Source: S5-A14a sp022766365 (GTDB taxonomy: Bacteria; Bacillota; Clostridia; Peptostreptococcales; Anaerovoracaceae). From it: a stretch of DNA of 64,000 nucleotides. The notes under the pieces were generated by a model, which worked only from the letters and a program-made list of their open reading frames with translations, was not told the origin of the DNA and made no database searches. Location of the stretch: the NCBI GenBank assembly GCA_050313295.1, contig JBNPLD010000001.1, one strand, 5' to 3'. The position numbers were made by a program, and so were the translations under genes. Of this stretch, positions 45,716 to 54,835 are shown piece after piece. Position 1 is the stretch's first letter. Every line of letters starts with the position of its first letter.

Positions 45716-45976
45716 TTATGCTTCTTTTGGATATACGCTAACCTGCTTCTTGGTTTTACCCTTACGTTCAAACTTAACGTTTCCATCTATTGTCGCAAAC
45801 AAAGTGTCGTCTCCGCCTTTGCCTACGTTGTTACCGGGATGAAGTTTAGTTCCTCTCTGTCTCACAAGAATGCTACCAGCACTAACAAACTGACCATCAC
45901 CGGTCTTAACGCCTAAACGTTTCGACTCGGAATCTCGACCGTTCTTAGAGCTTCCTACTCCCTTTTTACTTGCCAT
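45716..45976 (-). CDS. rpmA: 50S ribosomal protein L27 without N-terminal leader
   Basis: An 86-residue L27 starting directly at MASKKGVGSSKNGRDSES. In most Firmicutes L27 carries an N-terminal extension ending in a cleavage site for the protease Prp; here a near-perfect AAGGAGGTGA site lies just upstream of the ATG and shows that there is no extension. Consistently, the prp gene normally between rplU and rpmA is absent: only a short gap remains. Confidence 0.97.
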   Translation of the reverse strand: MASKKGVGSSKNGRDSESKRLGVKTGDGQFVSAGSILVRQRGTKLHPGNNVGKGGDDTLFATIDGNVKFERKGKTKKQVSVYPKEA

Positions 45977-45999
45977 ACCAGGTCACCTCCTTGTTCCTC

Positions 46000-46488
46000 T
46001 TATTTCAAAGCTTCTTCAATAGTTTCGATGATAACAGCCTTGGTAGCCTTTTCATCGATCTCAATATTCCTACCCTTAGCAAAAGCAATCAGTTCATCTT
46101 TCTTCATGGACTGGGACACCTTAGCCTCAGAAATGTCCTTTTTCCCTTCTGCCTTTGGGGCATCTTTCTCAGCGGATTTATTACCTGAAAGATTAATCTT
46201 AACTTCTGTATATGGTTGCCTGTGACCCTGTTTCTTCCTGGAATCCTTCTTAGGCAGATATTTGAAGATAATAACCTTATCTCCCTTACCCTGCTCAACT
46301 ACTTCAGCGGCCACCTTTGCGCCATCAATGTAGGGAGTTCCAACTTTTATATCAGATCCCTCACCCATCATCAGCACGTTTTCGAAGTGAATAGTGTCAC
46401 CGACTTCAGCACTAATCTTCTCAATGCGAAGAACATCACCGTCAACTACTCTGTACTGCTTGCCACCTGTTTCGATAATTGCATACAT
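46000..46488 (-). CDS. rplU: 50S ribosomal protein L21 with C-terminal extension
   Basis: The ATG at 46488 follows AGGAGGAG and gives 162 residues. Residues 1-102 are a normal L21 (MYAIIETGGKQYRV ... QPYTEVKINL). Residues 103-127 are a charged Lys/Glu/Ala linker, and 128-162 (MKKDELIAFAKGRNIEID ... IIETIEEAL) look like a HeH/SAP-type small helical nucleic-acid-binding motif. L21 of most bacteria ends near residue 103. Confidence 0.96.
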   Translation of the reverse strand: MYAIIETGGKQYRVVDGDVLRIEKISAEVGDTIHFENVLMMGEGSDIKVGTPYIDGAKVAAEVVEQGKGDKVIIFKYLPKKDSRKKQGHRQPYTEVKINLSGNKSAEKDAPKAEGKKDISEAKVSQSMKKDELIAFAKGRNIEIDEKATKAVIIETIEEALK

Positions 46489-46568
46489 TATAAATCTCCT
46501 CCTCTTACCAGTCTCGCCATCAGGGTATGTATCACATTTTAAACCCATTATGAGCGGCTAACTATGTA

Positions 46569-46597
46569 ATGATAGCATTTTTAACTTATTATGTCAA
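46569..46597 (-). promoter_or_regulatory. Promoter of the rplU-rpmA-obg operon
   Basis: Minus-strand TTGACA (46592-46597), 17-base spacer, TATCAT (46569-46574), 80 bases before rplU. The leader may hold an L21-type autoregulatory structure but none was established by eye. Confidence 0.85.
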
Positions 46598-46650
46598 GGA
46601 TGGATTTTGATCTGAAAAGAAATTCTCGATGTCAATAGTTAAATAAAACA

Positions 46651-47802
46651 TTATTCTATGACAACACCATCTTCGTCGACTTCAAGTTCAATAGAAGTTT
46701 TACCATCTCCGACTGTATTTGAAGACTTTGAATTATTCTTGTCGGTTTTCGATTCATCGTCCTCCTTTTCCGCTTCCATATTCCTCATAAGCTTATCATA
46801 TAATTCCTGCAAAATTTCAGGCCTTGCCTCGAAATATGCTTTGACATTCTCCCTGCCTTGGCCGATTCTCTCACCACCATAGCTATACCAAGACCCTGCC
46901 TTAGATACAAGCTTTGCCTCCACTGCACAATCGAGTATATCGCCCGATCTGGAAATGCCTTGTCCATACATTATATCGAAATCCGCATGTTTAAACGGAG
47001 CAGCCATCTTATTCTTTACAACCTTGACTCTTGTCTTATTCCCGAGGAAAGTGTCTCCTTGTTTGATTGTCTCCTGCTTTCTCACGTCAAAACGCATTGA
47101 TGAATAGAATTTGAGTGCTCTTCCCCCGGTTGTTACCTCGGGGTTGCCGTACATTACCCCTACCTTTTCTCTGAGCTGATTAATAAAGATGACACATGTG
47201 TCGGATTTATTAATTGTACCTGTTAATTTTCTCAATGCCTGAGACATTAATCTTGCATGAAGACCTACATGCGAATCACCCATATCCCCTATGATTTCAG
47301 CTTTTGGAACCAGTGCGGCAACGGAGTCAATCACGATTAAATCAATTGCTCCACTCCTTGCAAGCATATCACAGATCTCCAGTCCCTGCTCACCTGTATC
47401 CGGTTGTGAAATCAGGAGCTCATCAATATCCACACCAAGGTTCTTGGCATATACAGGATCCAGAGCATGCTCGGCATCTATGAATGCGGCTTTCCCTCCG
47501 AGTTTCTGTGCTTCTGCTATAATGTGAAGGGTGAGCGTCGTCTTCCCTGAGGATTCAGGTCCGAATATCTCAACAATTCTTCCCCTTGGTACACCACCGA
47601 TTCCTGTTGCAATATCGAGAGAAATAGATCCTGTAGGTATCGATCCGACATCTATCTTCGGCCTGTCTCCCATCTTCATTATGGCACCCTGCCCATATTC
47701 TTTTTCGATTTTCTCAAGAGCCAATGACAGGGCCTTCATCTTCTCATCTTCTGACTTATTCTTTATGTTCTCCACCTTAGGTGCATCTTTCTTTGTTGCC
47801 AT
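46651..47802 (-). CDS. recA: Recombinase RecA
   Basis: Strand-exchange ATPase and LexA co-protease of 383 residues. Walker A GPESSGKTT at residues 81-89, Walker B LIVIDSVAAL near residue 155 and the NQLREKVGVMYGNPE L2-loop region are intact. The C-terminal tail (about 340-383) is acidic, as usual. An AGAGGAGG site precedes the ATG, and a perfect LexA box lies 18 bases upstream. Confidence 0.99.
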   Translation of the reverse strand: MATKKDAPKVENIKNKSEDEKMKALSLALEKIEKEYGQGAIMKMGDRPKIDVGSIPTGSISLDIATGIGGVPRGRIVEIFGPESSGKTTLTLHIIAEAQKLGGKAAFIDAEHALDPVYAKNLGVDIDELLISQPDTGEQGLEICDMLARSGAIDLIVIDSVAALVPKAEIIGDMGDSHVGLHARLMSQALRKLTGTINKSDTCVIFINQLREKVGVMYGNPEVTTGGRALKFYSSMRFDVRKQETIKQGDTFLGNKTRVKVVKNKMAAPFKHADFDIMYGQGISRSGDILDCAVEAKLVSKAGSWYSYGGERIGQGRENVKAYFEARPEILQELYDKLMRNMEAEKEDDESKTDKNNSKSSNTVGDGKTSIELEVDEDGVVIE

Positions 47803-47819
47803 CTGTATTCCTCCTCTTA

Positions 47820-47831
47820 GAACATCTGTTC
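47820..47831 (-). promoter_or_regulatory. LexA box of recA
   Basis: On the minus strand GAACAGATGTTC, a perfect GAAC-N4-GTTC palindrome between the -10 hexamer and the ribosome binding site of recA, same type as the LysM-gene operator at 18413-18424. Confidence 0.9.
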
Positions 47832-47838
47832 TTATTCT

Positions 47839-47867
47839 ATACTACCCTATTCACCGGTTGCGGTCAA
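47839..47867 (-). promoter_or_regulatory. Promoter of recA
   Basis: Minus-strand TTGACC (47862-47867), 17-base spacer, TAGTAT (47839-47844), with the LexA box starting 7 bases downstream of the -10. Confidence 0.8.
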
Positions 47868-47995
47868 GGGCTTTGGAATTATATGTGGAAATTTATCATT
47901 TCTTGGTTCAATATTGTACAAGGCTGCAATTTAACGCACAGAAATTGCCCGGCATTACGATTAAGCTAAATTAATATCTTAATCATCCCTTATAA

Positions 47996-49246
47996 TTAGA
48001 GACTTCTAACCAGCTTCAAAACCATATGCATCATGGCAAGAACAGCGTATTCTCTATTTTTTTTCCTGTCATGTCTTCCGGAGTTCATCAACTGAACTTT
48101 TGTCTTAACATTTCCTCTATCATCCTTCCAAGAAATACCCAGATAGATTTTTCCGGCAGGAATATCTCCCTCATCAGATGGTCCTGCTACTCCTGTCACA
48201 GACACAGCCACATCACTCCCACTCTTTTCCAGAGCTTTAACAGCCATTTCAGATGCAACCTCACCGCTAACGACAGAATATTTTTCAATCAAGAGATTAT
48301 CGACACCTAAATCCTCCACCTTACTTTCAATGGAGTATGTCACGTATCCCCTTCCAAACATCTTGGAAGCTCCGGCAACACCGGTAATTCTACCTGCGAA
48401 CAACCCCCCTGTACAAGATTCAGCGGAAGACAGTTGTAGGTTATTTTCGTTAAGTTCCTTAACCAGGACCTCAGCCATGTCCTCATCATCTTCAGAGTAA
48501 ATATATTCTCCGATCAAGTTTCTTATCTTCACCATCATGTCTTCAACAGCAGATTTGCTTTCTTCAATGGTTCCGCGTTTTGAAGTTACCCTTAAACTGC
48601 ATTCACCCTCTTTGGCATAAGTTGCAATAGTCGGGTCCGTCTGACCATGTATGAGAGGCATTAGGACGGTTTCCAGAACAGATTCACCAATCCCGTAAGT
48701 ACGAATAATTTTGTAGTATAGGACAGCATTCTCTCGCTCAGATAAATATGGTATTATTTCCTTTTCAAACATTGTAGTCATTTCTCGAGGCGGGCCCGGG
48801 AGAGCAATTATATATTTACCATCATTTTCAGACAAGAAACCCGGTGCGGTTCCGACATTATTTGGGAAAATTTTTCCCTTGGATGGAAAGAGTGCTTGTT
48901 TAAGATTGTTTTTTGTCATCTGCCTATGGGTATCCGAAAAATATTTTTTCATGCCGGCCAGGCTGACTTCATCATATACAAGTTCATCTCCGACAAATTT
49001 TGCGATAACCTCTTTGGTAAGATCGTCCTCCGTAGGTCCGAGACCTCCTGTAGTTATTATCAGATCACAATCTTCAAAGCAAATATCTATCAGCCTCTCA
49101 AGACGTATCGGATTATCCCCGACAACATGATGATATAACACGTCAAACCCTAGCAGCTGCAGCTGTCTGGAAATGTATGTTGCATTAGTATTTACTGTTT
49201 GTCCAAATAGAAGCTCTGTGCCAACACATAGAATAGCAGCTTTCAT
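47996..49246 (-). CDS. cinA: Competence/damage-inducible protein CinA (NMN deamidase family)
   Basis: A 416-residue protein with an N-terminal molybdopterin-binding-like COG1058 domain (about 1-170: TELLFGQTVNTNATYIS; TTGGLGPTEDDLT) and a C-terminal PncC-type amidohydrolase domain (about 255-416: SAESCTGGLFAGRITGVAGASKMF). It probably recycles pyridine nucleotides and sits upstream of recA as in other Gram-positives, where the pair is induced in competence. Confidence 0.95.
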   Translation of the reverse strand: MKAAILCVGTELLFGQTVNTNATYISRQLQLLGFDVLYHHVVGDNPIRLERLIDICFEDCDLIITTGGLGPTEDDLTKEVIAKFVGDELVYDEVSLAGMKKYFSDTHRQMTKNNLKQALFPSKGKIFPNNVGTAPGFLSENDGKYIIALPGPPREMTTMFEKEIIPYLSERENAVLYYKIIRTYGIGESVLETVLMPLIHGQTDPTIATYAKEGECSLRVTSKRGTIEESKSAVEDMMVKIRNLIGEYIYSEDDEDMAEVLVKELNENNLQLSSAESCTGGLFAGRITGVAGASKMFGRGYVTYSIESKVEDLGVDNLLIEKYSVVSGEVASEMAVKALEKSGSDVAVSVTGVAGPSDEGDIPAGKIYLGISWKDDRGNVKTKVQLMNSGRHDRKKNREYAVLAMMHMVLKLVRSL

Positions 49247-49331
49247 ACGTCCTCCCGGATATCCGATTCAAGATTAATTTTTACATTAAAATTATCTGAT
49301 GATTTAATTTGTCTTATATAAAAAGTAAAAT

Positions 49332-49874
49332 CTAAATAGAGAATACTTTGATATTGTTTTTAACATATTCAATTCCCGAATACACAGTCATTATTAAAGA
49401 TGCCCAGAGAAATATATATGCAGCCCATGATACTATATCGGAAATCAAAGTTCCCTTTATCGTCACCGGTATTAGAAGTAGAAGTGGCACTGCAATCATC
49501 TGAAGAACGGTTTTAATCTTTCCGCTCATGGCAGCAGCTATCACAATACCTTCTGCGGCTGCAACCGTCCTCATACCTGCAACTGTAAATTCTCTTGCCA
49601 ATATTATTATCAGCATCCATGCCGGTATAAGTTGAGATTCAACCAAAAGGGCGAATGCTGCATAGACTAAGACCTTATCAGCGAGGGGATCCATTATTTT
49701 CCCGAAATTGCTGACCATGTTATGCTTTCGGGCAAGATGGCCGTCCAGATAATCTGTAAATGATGCGACTAAAAATATTATTAATGCAGGTAGGTACAAC
49801 CCTATCATGTAAAAAAATATAAAAAACGGTACCAGCATAACCCTGGCAATAGTGAGTTTATTAGGTAAGTTCAT
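49332..49874 (-). CDS. pgsA: CDP-diacylglycerol-glycerol-3-phosphate 3-phosphatidyltransferase
   Basis: Membrane enzyme of phosphatidylglycerol synthesis, 180 residues with about five hydrophobic segments. The CDP-alcohol phosphotransferase motif is intact: FTDYLDGHLARKHNMVSNFG then DPLADK, near residues 41-68. The start has an AGGAGG site and lies 3 bases after the rimO stop, so they are coupled. Confidence 0.96.
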   Translation of the reverse strand: MNLPNKLTIARVMLVPFFIFFYMIGLYLPALIIFLVASFTDYLDGHLARKHNMVSNFGKIMDPLADKVLVYAAFALLVESQLIPAWMLIIILAREFTVAGMRTVAAAEGIVIAAAMSGKIKTVLQMIAVPLLLLIPVTIKGTLISDIVSWAAYIFLWASLIMTVYSGIEYVKNNIKVFSI

Positions 49875-49877
49875 GTT

Positions 49878-51278
49878 CTATGCCTCCTCTCCCACAAGGT
49901 CATAGTCGAAAGCATCAACTATTTTTACATTGACTATATCTCCGGCTTTATAAACCTTATCCTTTGCTGATGTAAATATTACTGAATTATCTATTTCCGG
50001 TGCATCATATTCGGTGCGTCCAATATATGATATGTGCCCGGAGTCTCGATATTTGTCATAACTCTTTGCGTCTGTACCTGATATTAAATCCACTCCCTCT
50101 GCTGTAAAATTATGTTCAACTTCATCAATAATAACCGGAATGGATAGACCAATCTTTTCACGATTATTTTCAAGGGAAATACCCATCTGAAGGTTCATTA
50201 TCGCATCAAGTCTTCGCTCTTTCACATCTTCTGCAATCTGGTTTTCCATTGTCGCGGCTACAGTTCCGTCTTCTCTTGAATACTTAAAGACTCCCAGCCT
50301 GTCAAACCTGTTTTTTTCAACAAAGTCGTAGAGCTCATCGAAATCTTTTTCTGTCTCTCCCGGATAACCTACGATCAGAGTGGTTCTTATGTGAATATCC
50401 GGAATTCGTGCCCGCAATGCATCGATAGTTTCTTGGATATCAGCTTTTGTGGTTTTTCTTCTCATGGACTTAAGTACCGAGTCCGATGCATGTTGAAGGG
50501 GGATATCAATATATTTGCAAATCTTTTCTTCTTCTGCCATAACCCTGATAAGCTCAGGTGTAATTCTTTCCTGATAGCAGTACATCATGCGAATCCATCG
50601 AATTCCATCAATTCTGCATATCTTTTTAAGAAGCTTTGGAAGGACAAAATCCCCATATAAATCTTTGCCATAATATGTGAGATCCTGGGCTATCAAAATA
50701 AGTTCTTTACAACCGGCTTTTGCCAATTTTTCCGCTTCTTTTACCACATCCTCCATAGGCATGCTTCTGAAAGATCCGCGGATTTTAGGAATTATACAAT
50801 AGGCACATCCGTTATTGCAACCTTCGGCAATTTTAATATGCATGACATATGGATTTTCGGGCAATTTTCTATCCATATATTTGAGAGGACCTTTATCATA
50901 ACTTCTCGCCACTGACACTCTGTTCCCGGAATATATTTCCTCCAATATCTGTGGAAGCCTTTCATATTCATTAACCCCGACAAAACAATCAACTTCCGGC
51001 ATTTCTTCCGTCAGTTCTGTAACATATCGCTGAGACAGGCATCCTGAAACTATGAGTTTCTTCCTGTTGTCATTTTCTTTTAGCTGAGCCATATTTAAAA
51101 TTCTATCAATTGACTCCCTCTTAGCATCATCGATAAAACCACAGGTGTTTACCATGATGACATCAGCCTCCATCGGATCATCGACAATTTGGTGATTGTA
51201 TGCCTCTAACAGAGCCCCTGCTTGCTGACTGTCGTTTATGTTCTTCATGCATCCCAAAGTCTGAATGTTTATCTTCAT
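49878..51278 (-). CDS. rimO: Ribosomal protein S12 methylthiotransferase RimO
   Basis: Radical SAM enzyme that methylthiolates an Asp of S12. The 466-residue protein has the N-terminal UPF0004 domain with three Cys (LGCMKN, NTCGF, SGCLS), the SAM motif CNNGCAYCIIP near residue 150 and a C-terminal TRAM domain (about 385-466). IPKIRGSFRS after the cluster motif fits RimO rather than MiaB. Its ATG overlaps the ftsK stop by 4 bases. Confidence 0.94.
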   Translation of the reverse strand: MKINIQTLGCMKNINDSQQAGALLEAYNHQIVDDPMEADVIMVNTCGFIDDAKRESIDRILNMAQLKENDNRKKLIVSGCLSQRYVTELTEEMPEVDCFVGVNEYERLPQILEEIYSGNRVSVARSYDKGPLKYMDRKLPENPYVMHIKIAEGCNNGCAYCIIPKIRGSFRSMPMEDVVKEAEKLAKAGCKELILIAQDLTYYGKDLYGDFVLPKLLKKICRIDGIRWIRMMYCYQERITPELIRVMAEEEKICKYIDIPLQHASDSVLKSMRRKTTKADIQETIDALRARIPDIHIRTTLIVGYPGETEKDFDELYDFVEKNRFDRLGVFKYSREDGTVAATMENQIAEDVKERRLDAIMNLQMGISLENNREKIGLSIPVIIDEVEHNFTAEGVDLISGTDAKSYDKYRDSGHISYIGRTEYDAPEIDNSVIFTSAKDKVYKAGDIVNVKIVDAFDYDLVGEEA

Positions 51279-53935
51279 TTGCCCTCTTTCTCTATAGTAT
51301 CTCCATTTAGTTCAATCTGATTGAATTCGTCCTCTGATATAAGAACCTGCCTTGGCTTGCTGCCATCTTGAGGACCTACTATCCCTCTGGCCTCCATCAT
51401 ATCCACAATGCGAGCTGCTCTGTTATATCCGATTCTGAAACGACGTTGGAGCATAGATACAGAAGCCTGACCTGCGTTGACTACAGTTTCAATAGCATCC
51501 TGAAGAAGCTCATCCTCATCGTCATTCTTATTCTTACCTGATGTCAAATTATCATTTTCGATTGTTTTAATCACTTCACCTGAGTATTCAACTTCCTCAA
51601 CTTGGGATTTAATGTAGGTTATAATATTATTCACTTCTTCGTCAGAAATGAAACATCCCTGTACTCTTTTCGGTTTCCCCATTCCAAGGGGGTTATACAG
51701 CATATCTCCGTTGCCAACAAGCTTTTCTGCTCCTGACATATCTAAAATTGTTCTTGAGTCAAATTGTGATGATACAGCAAATGCAATTCTTGAAGGGATA
51801 TTTGCCTTGATAAGCCCTGTGATTACATCAACAGAGGGTCGCTGAGTAGCAACAACCATGTGCATTCCCGCAGCCCTCGCCTTCTGAGCCAATCTGCATA
51901 TAGATTCCTCAACCTGTGATGGAGCTGCCATCATCAGATCTGCAAGTTCGTCGATAATAATTAAAATTTGAGGCATTTTTTCTTCATGTGAGCCTTCCCT
52001 CAGAAGGGCATCATTATATGACTCAAGATCTCGGACACCGGTCTTAGCAAATTTGTTATATCTCTCATTCATTTCAACCACTGCCCAATTCAGCGCTGCA
52101 GCAGCCTTTGCAGGCTCCGTTACTACAGGAATAAGTAAATGTGGTATCCCATTATAGTTCCCAAGTTCAACAACTTTGGGATCAACCAGTATCAATTTTA
52201 CTTCATCAGGTTTCGCCTTGTATAGGACACTGGCGATTAAGCTGTTAATACATACCGATTTTCCGGAACCTGTAGAACCTGCTATGAGCAAATGCGGCAT
52301 GGACTTGAGATCAGCAACTATAGGGTTCCCTGAGATATCCTTTCCAACACCAAATGTAATTTTGGATTTTGCGGATTTAAATTCTCTTGATCCTATGAGT
52401 TCGCTAACTCTTACCATGTGTATGCTGCCATTTTCAACTTCTATTCCTACGGCAGCTTTCCCCGGAATTGGTGCTTCGATCCTTATACTTCTCGCTCTTA
52501 AATTCAGTGCTATATCATCTGCCAGACTTACAATCTTTGAAACTTTAACACCGACATTCGGCTGAATCTCATACCTTGTTATTGCAGGTCCTTGGGTTAC
52601 ATTAATCACCTTAGCGTCAACATTAAAACTTGCTAATGTATCTTCCAATCGAGTAGCCATAACTCTGAGCTGTCTGTTATCCACTTTGTTTGCAGGTTCC
52701 GGCGGTTTTAGGAGATTTATAGGAGGCATCTTATATCTTCCAACAGTCTTAGCTTTATTCCAGTCATTGTCAGACAGTACAGCTTCCTTGGCTTCCTTAT
52801 TACTTATAATCTTTTCTTTCTTTGTATCGTCTCCTATCGATTGCTTCGAATCCATCTCATTATTTGGAGTATATGCTGAATGCAGTACTTCATCAGTTCC
52901 TTGAGATTGGGTCAAATCATCTGAAGAATCAATCTTAGCAGTAGATGACGCCTCCGAAGTATTGTATGAATCAGATGTTAAATCTGATTTCCCGAATATG
53001 TCTTCATCACTAGTATACCTTAATCTTCTTCCACTGTTAGATAAATATGACGAATCCAGATCTTTCCCCGTTGTGAAATCATAATCAACACCTATAAGTT
53101 GTCCTGACCTCAACGTATCAGCTGCTGCCTGTCTTTCTTTTCTAAGTCTTTCCATGCTCAGTTCAAGTTCAATTTCCTTGTTCTTTTCTAATTCTCCGGC
53201 TAGTTCACGTTCTTTTTCTTTCTTCTCCTTTGCTTCTGCCCGCTTAATTTCTTTTCTCATAGCCCTATCTGATTTCTTTTCGGCAATATGGTCCTCTATG
53301 CCCCGGAAACTGTCAGATATAGGTTTATTTCTCAACAGCAGAAAAAGAATGACTATTCCGGTAATGCTAAAAATATACAAGCCGACTTTTCCGACTATAG
53401 AAACGATAAGCTCGCCAACAGCCATAGGTACAATACCTGCACTCTCCAGTTTAATTGAAAGATCGTAATAGTCAGCCAAAGCATATTTATCGTTATTCAA
53501 ATCAATGAACCGACCGCTATTTATGAGGGACATAAAGAAAAAAATAAACAGCAAAATAATTATTCTTTTTACTGCAATACTCTTTCCCCTTTTAATTATG
53601 AGAAGAACTCCCGAAATTATGACAAAAAAAGGAAAAATCATGGAGAGTACACCAAAACAGCCCTTTAAAAGTTCTCCTGATTTAAGTCCAACAATACCTC
53701 CTGAGTCAAATGCTACACCCGCAAACAAAAATAATCCAAAAGCAATGAGCAAGAATCCCCATACTTCATGGATAAGCCTTTCTCCGGAGTCTCCACCTGT
53801 AGCCGGATTGCTCCTGCCTCTTGAAGGTGTAGGATTCGTAGACTTAGTATTCCCGGAACCGGAAGGTTTCCTCCTCCTTGTTGAAACAGCCCCTGAAGTT
53901 CTATTCTTTTTTTTCCCCTTCTGATTTTTGGTCAT
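51275..53935 (-). CDS. ftsK: DNA translocase FtsK/SpoIIIE
   Basis: Pumps chromosomal DNA during division. From the ATG at 53935 (GAGGTGAAA upstream) it has 886 residues: a basic, Ser/Thr-rich N-terminus (1-50), four or more membrane segments (about 58-205), a charged linker with a coiled-coil (about 220-430), the motor with Walker A GSTGSGKSVC near residue 560 and LVDPKVVELG near residue 593, and a C-terminal gamma winged-helix domain that reads orienting sequences (about 820-880). In spore formers the orthologue also packages the forespore. Confidence 0.96.
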   Translation of the reverse strand: MTKNQKGKKKNRTSGAVSTRRRKPSGSGNTKSTNPTPSRGRSNPATGGDSGERLIHEVWGFLLIAFGLFLFAGVAFDSGGIVGLKSGELLKGCFGVLSMIFPFFVIISGVLLIIKRGKSIAVKRIIILLFIFFFMSLINSGRFIDLNNDKYALADYYDLSIKLESAGIVPMAVGELIVSIVGKVGLYIFSITGIVILFLLLRNKPISDSFRGIEDHIAEKKSDRAMRKEIKRAEAKEKKEKERELAGELEKNKEIELELSMERLRKERQAAADTLRSGQLIGVDYDFTTGKDLDSSYLSNSGRRLRYTSDEDIFGKSDLTSDSYNTSEASSTAKIDSSDDLTQSQGTDEVLHSAYTPNNEMDSKQSIGDDTKKEKIISNKEAKEAVLSDNDWNKAKTVGRYKMPPINLLKPPEPANKVDNRQLRVMATRLEDTLASFNVDAKVINVTQGPAITRYEIQPNVGVKVSKIVSLADDIALNLRARSIRIEAPIPGKAAVGIEVENGSIHMVRVSELIGSREFKSAKSKITFGVGKDISGNPIVADLKSMPHLLIAGSTGSGKSVCINSLIASVLYKAKPDEVKLILVDPKVVELGNYNGIPHLLIPVVTEPAKAAAALNWAVVEMNERYNKFAKTGVRDLESYNDALLREGSHEEKMPQILIIIDELADLMMAAPSQVEESICRLAQKARAAGMHMVVATQRPSVDVITGLIKANIPSRIAFAVSSQFDSRTILDMSGAEKLVGNGDMLYNPLGMGKPKRVQGCFISDEEVNNIITYIKSQVEEVEYSGEVIKTIENDNLTSGKNKNDDEDELLQDAIETVVNAGQASVSMLQRRFRIGYNRAARIVDMMEARGIVGPQDGSKPRQVLISEDEFNQIELNGDTIEKEGK

Positions 53936-53992
53936 TTTCACCTCATATAAAACTGACTTTAACAAATTCATAAAATAAATATGAACCCTTAT

Positions 53993-54832
53993 TTAACTTT
54001 GAAAGAAAAGCGTGTATATAAGTGTTGATACTCCAATAGCCCACACATAATATGAGAAATATCTCATTTTTTGCTTTGATACAATTCTTATCATTGTGGT
54101 TATAGCAAAATATCCTGAAATCGCAGCAACTAAAAATCCCACGATCATAGGACCGATTGTTGACGGATCTATTCCTGCCTTTATGGCCTTTGGAAACTCC
54201 AAAGCTGCAGATCCCAGTATAGCCGGAATCGAAATTAAAAATGCGAATTCAACAGCAAATTCCCTCTTGAGACCGGTAATCAAGCTTCCCACTATCGTAG
54301 ATCCTGATCGAGATATACCGGGCATTATTGCAAATCCCTGGCATATTCCAACAAAAAAAGCATTCCTGTACTTCATTCCCTGAATTTCTTTGCGGTTGTT
54401 TGTAGTTCTTTCTGATATGAGGAGCAAAAACCCGGTAATGATCCAGCATATACCAATTACCATCAGGGAGCTGAATACTTTGTTAATCCAGTTTTCCAAT
54501 AGCAACCCCATAATCGCAGTTGGAATACTGGCAACTATAATCATTACTCCAAGTTTCCTGATGGGTCGCTCTTCTATCCTCAAACCTTTACCTGTAACTA
54601 TATCTTTGATCAAGAGATACAGTTCTACAAAAAGAGCTATGATATCCTTATGATATACAATAAAAATGGATACCAAAGTACCGATATGCAACAAAACTGC
54701 GAAAAAAATAACTGATTCCTCGTTGATTCCAAAGATATTCTCTAAAAGTGCCAGATGTCCCGAACTGCTTATCGGCAGAAATTCCGAGAGCCCCTGAACC
54801 AAGCCTAAAACTATCGCTTCTATGTATCCCAT
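53993..54832 (-). CDS. uppP: Undecaprenyl-diphosphatase (BacA/UppP)
   Basis: Recycles the lipid carrier of wall synthesis; confers bacitracin tolerance. The 279-residue protein has about eight membrane segments and the two catalytic blocks: GLSEFLPISSSGH near residue 14 and PGISRSGSTI near residue 165. It lies 3 bases after asd and ends before ftsK. Confidence 0.97.
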   Translation of the reverse strand: MGYIEAIVLGLVQGLSEFLPISSSGHLALLENIFGINEESVIFFAVLLHIGTLVSIFIVYHKDIIALFVELYLLIKDIVTGKGLRIEERPIRKLGVMIIVASIPTAIMGLLLENWINKVFSSLMVIGICWIITGFLLLISERTTNNRKEIQGMKYRNAFFVGICQGFAIMPGISRSGSTIVGSLITGLKREFAVEFAFLISIPAILGSAALEFPKAIKAGIDPSTIGPMIVGFLVAAISGYFAITTMIRIVSKQKMRYFSYYVWAIGVSTLIYTLFFQS

Positions 54833-54835
54833 TAA

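Noticed and set aside
46549..46650. Known L21 leader RNA upstream of rplU
   Set aside because: The space between promoter and rplU could hold it, but no conserved pairing could be established by eye.
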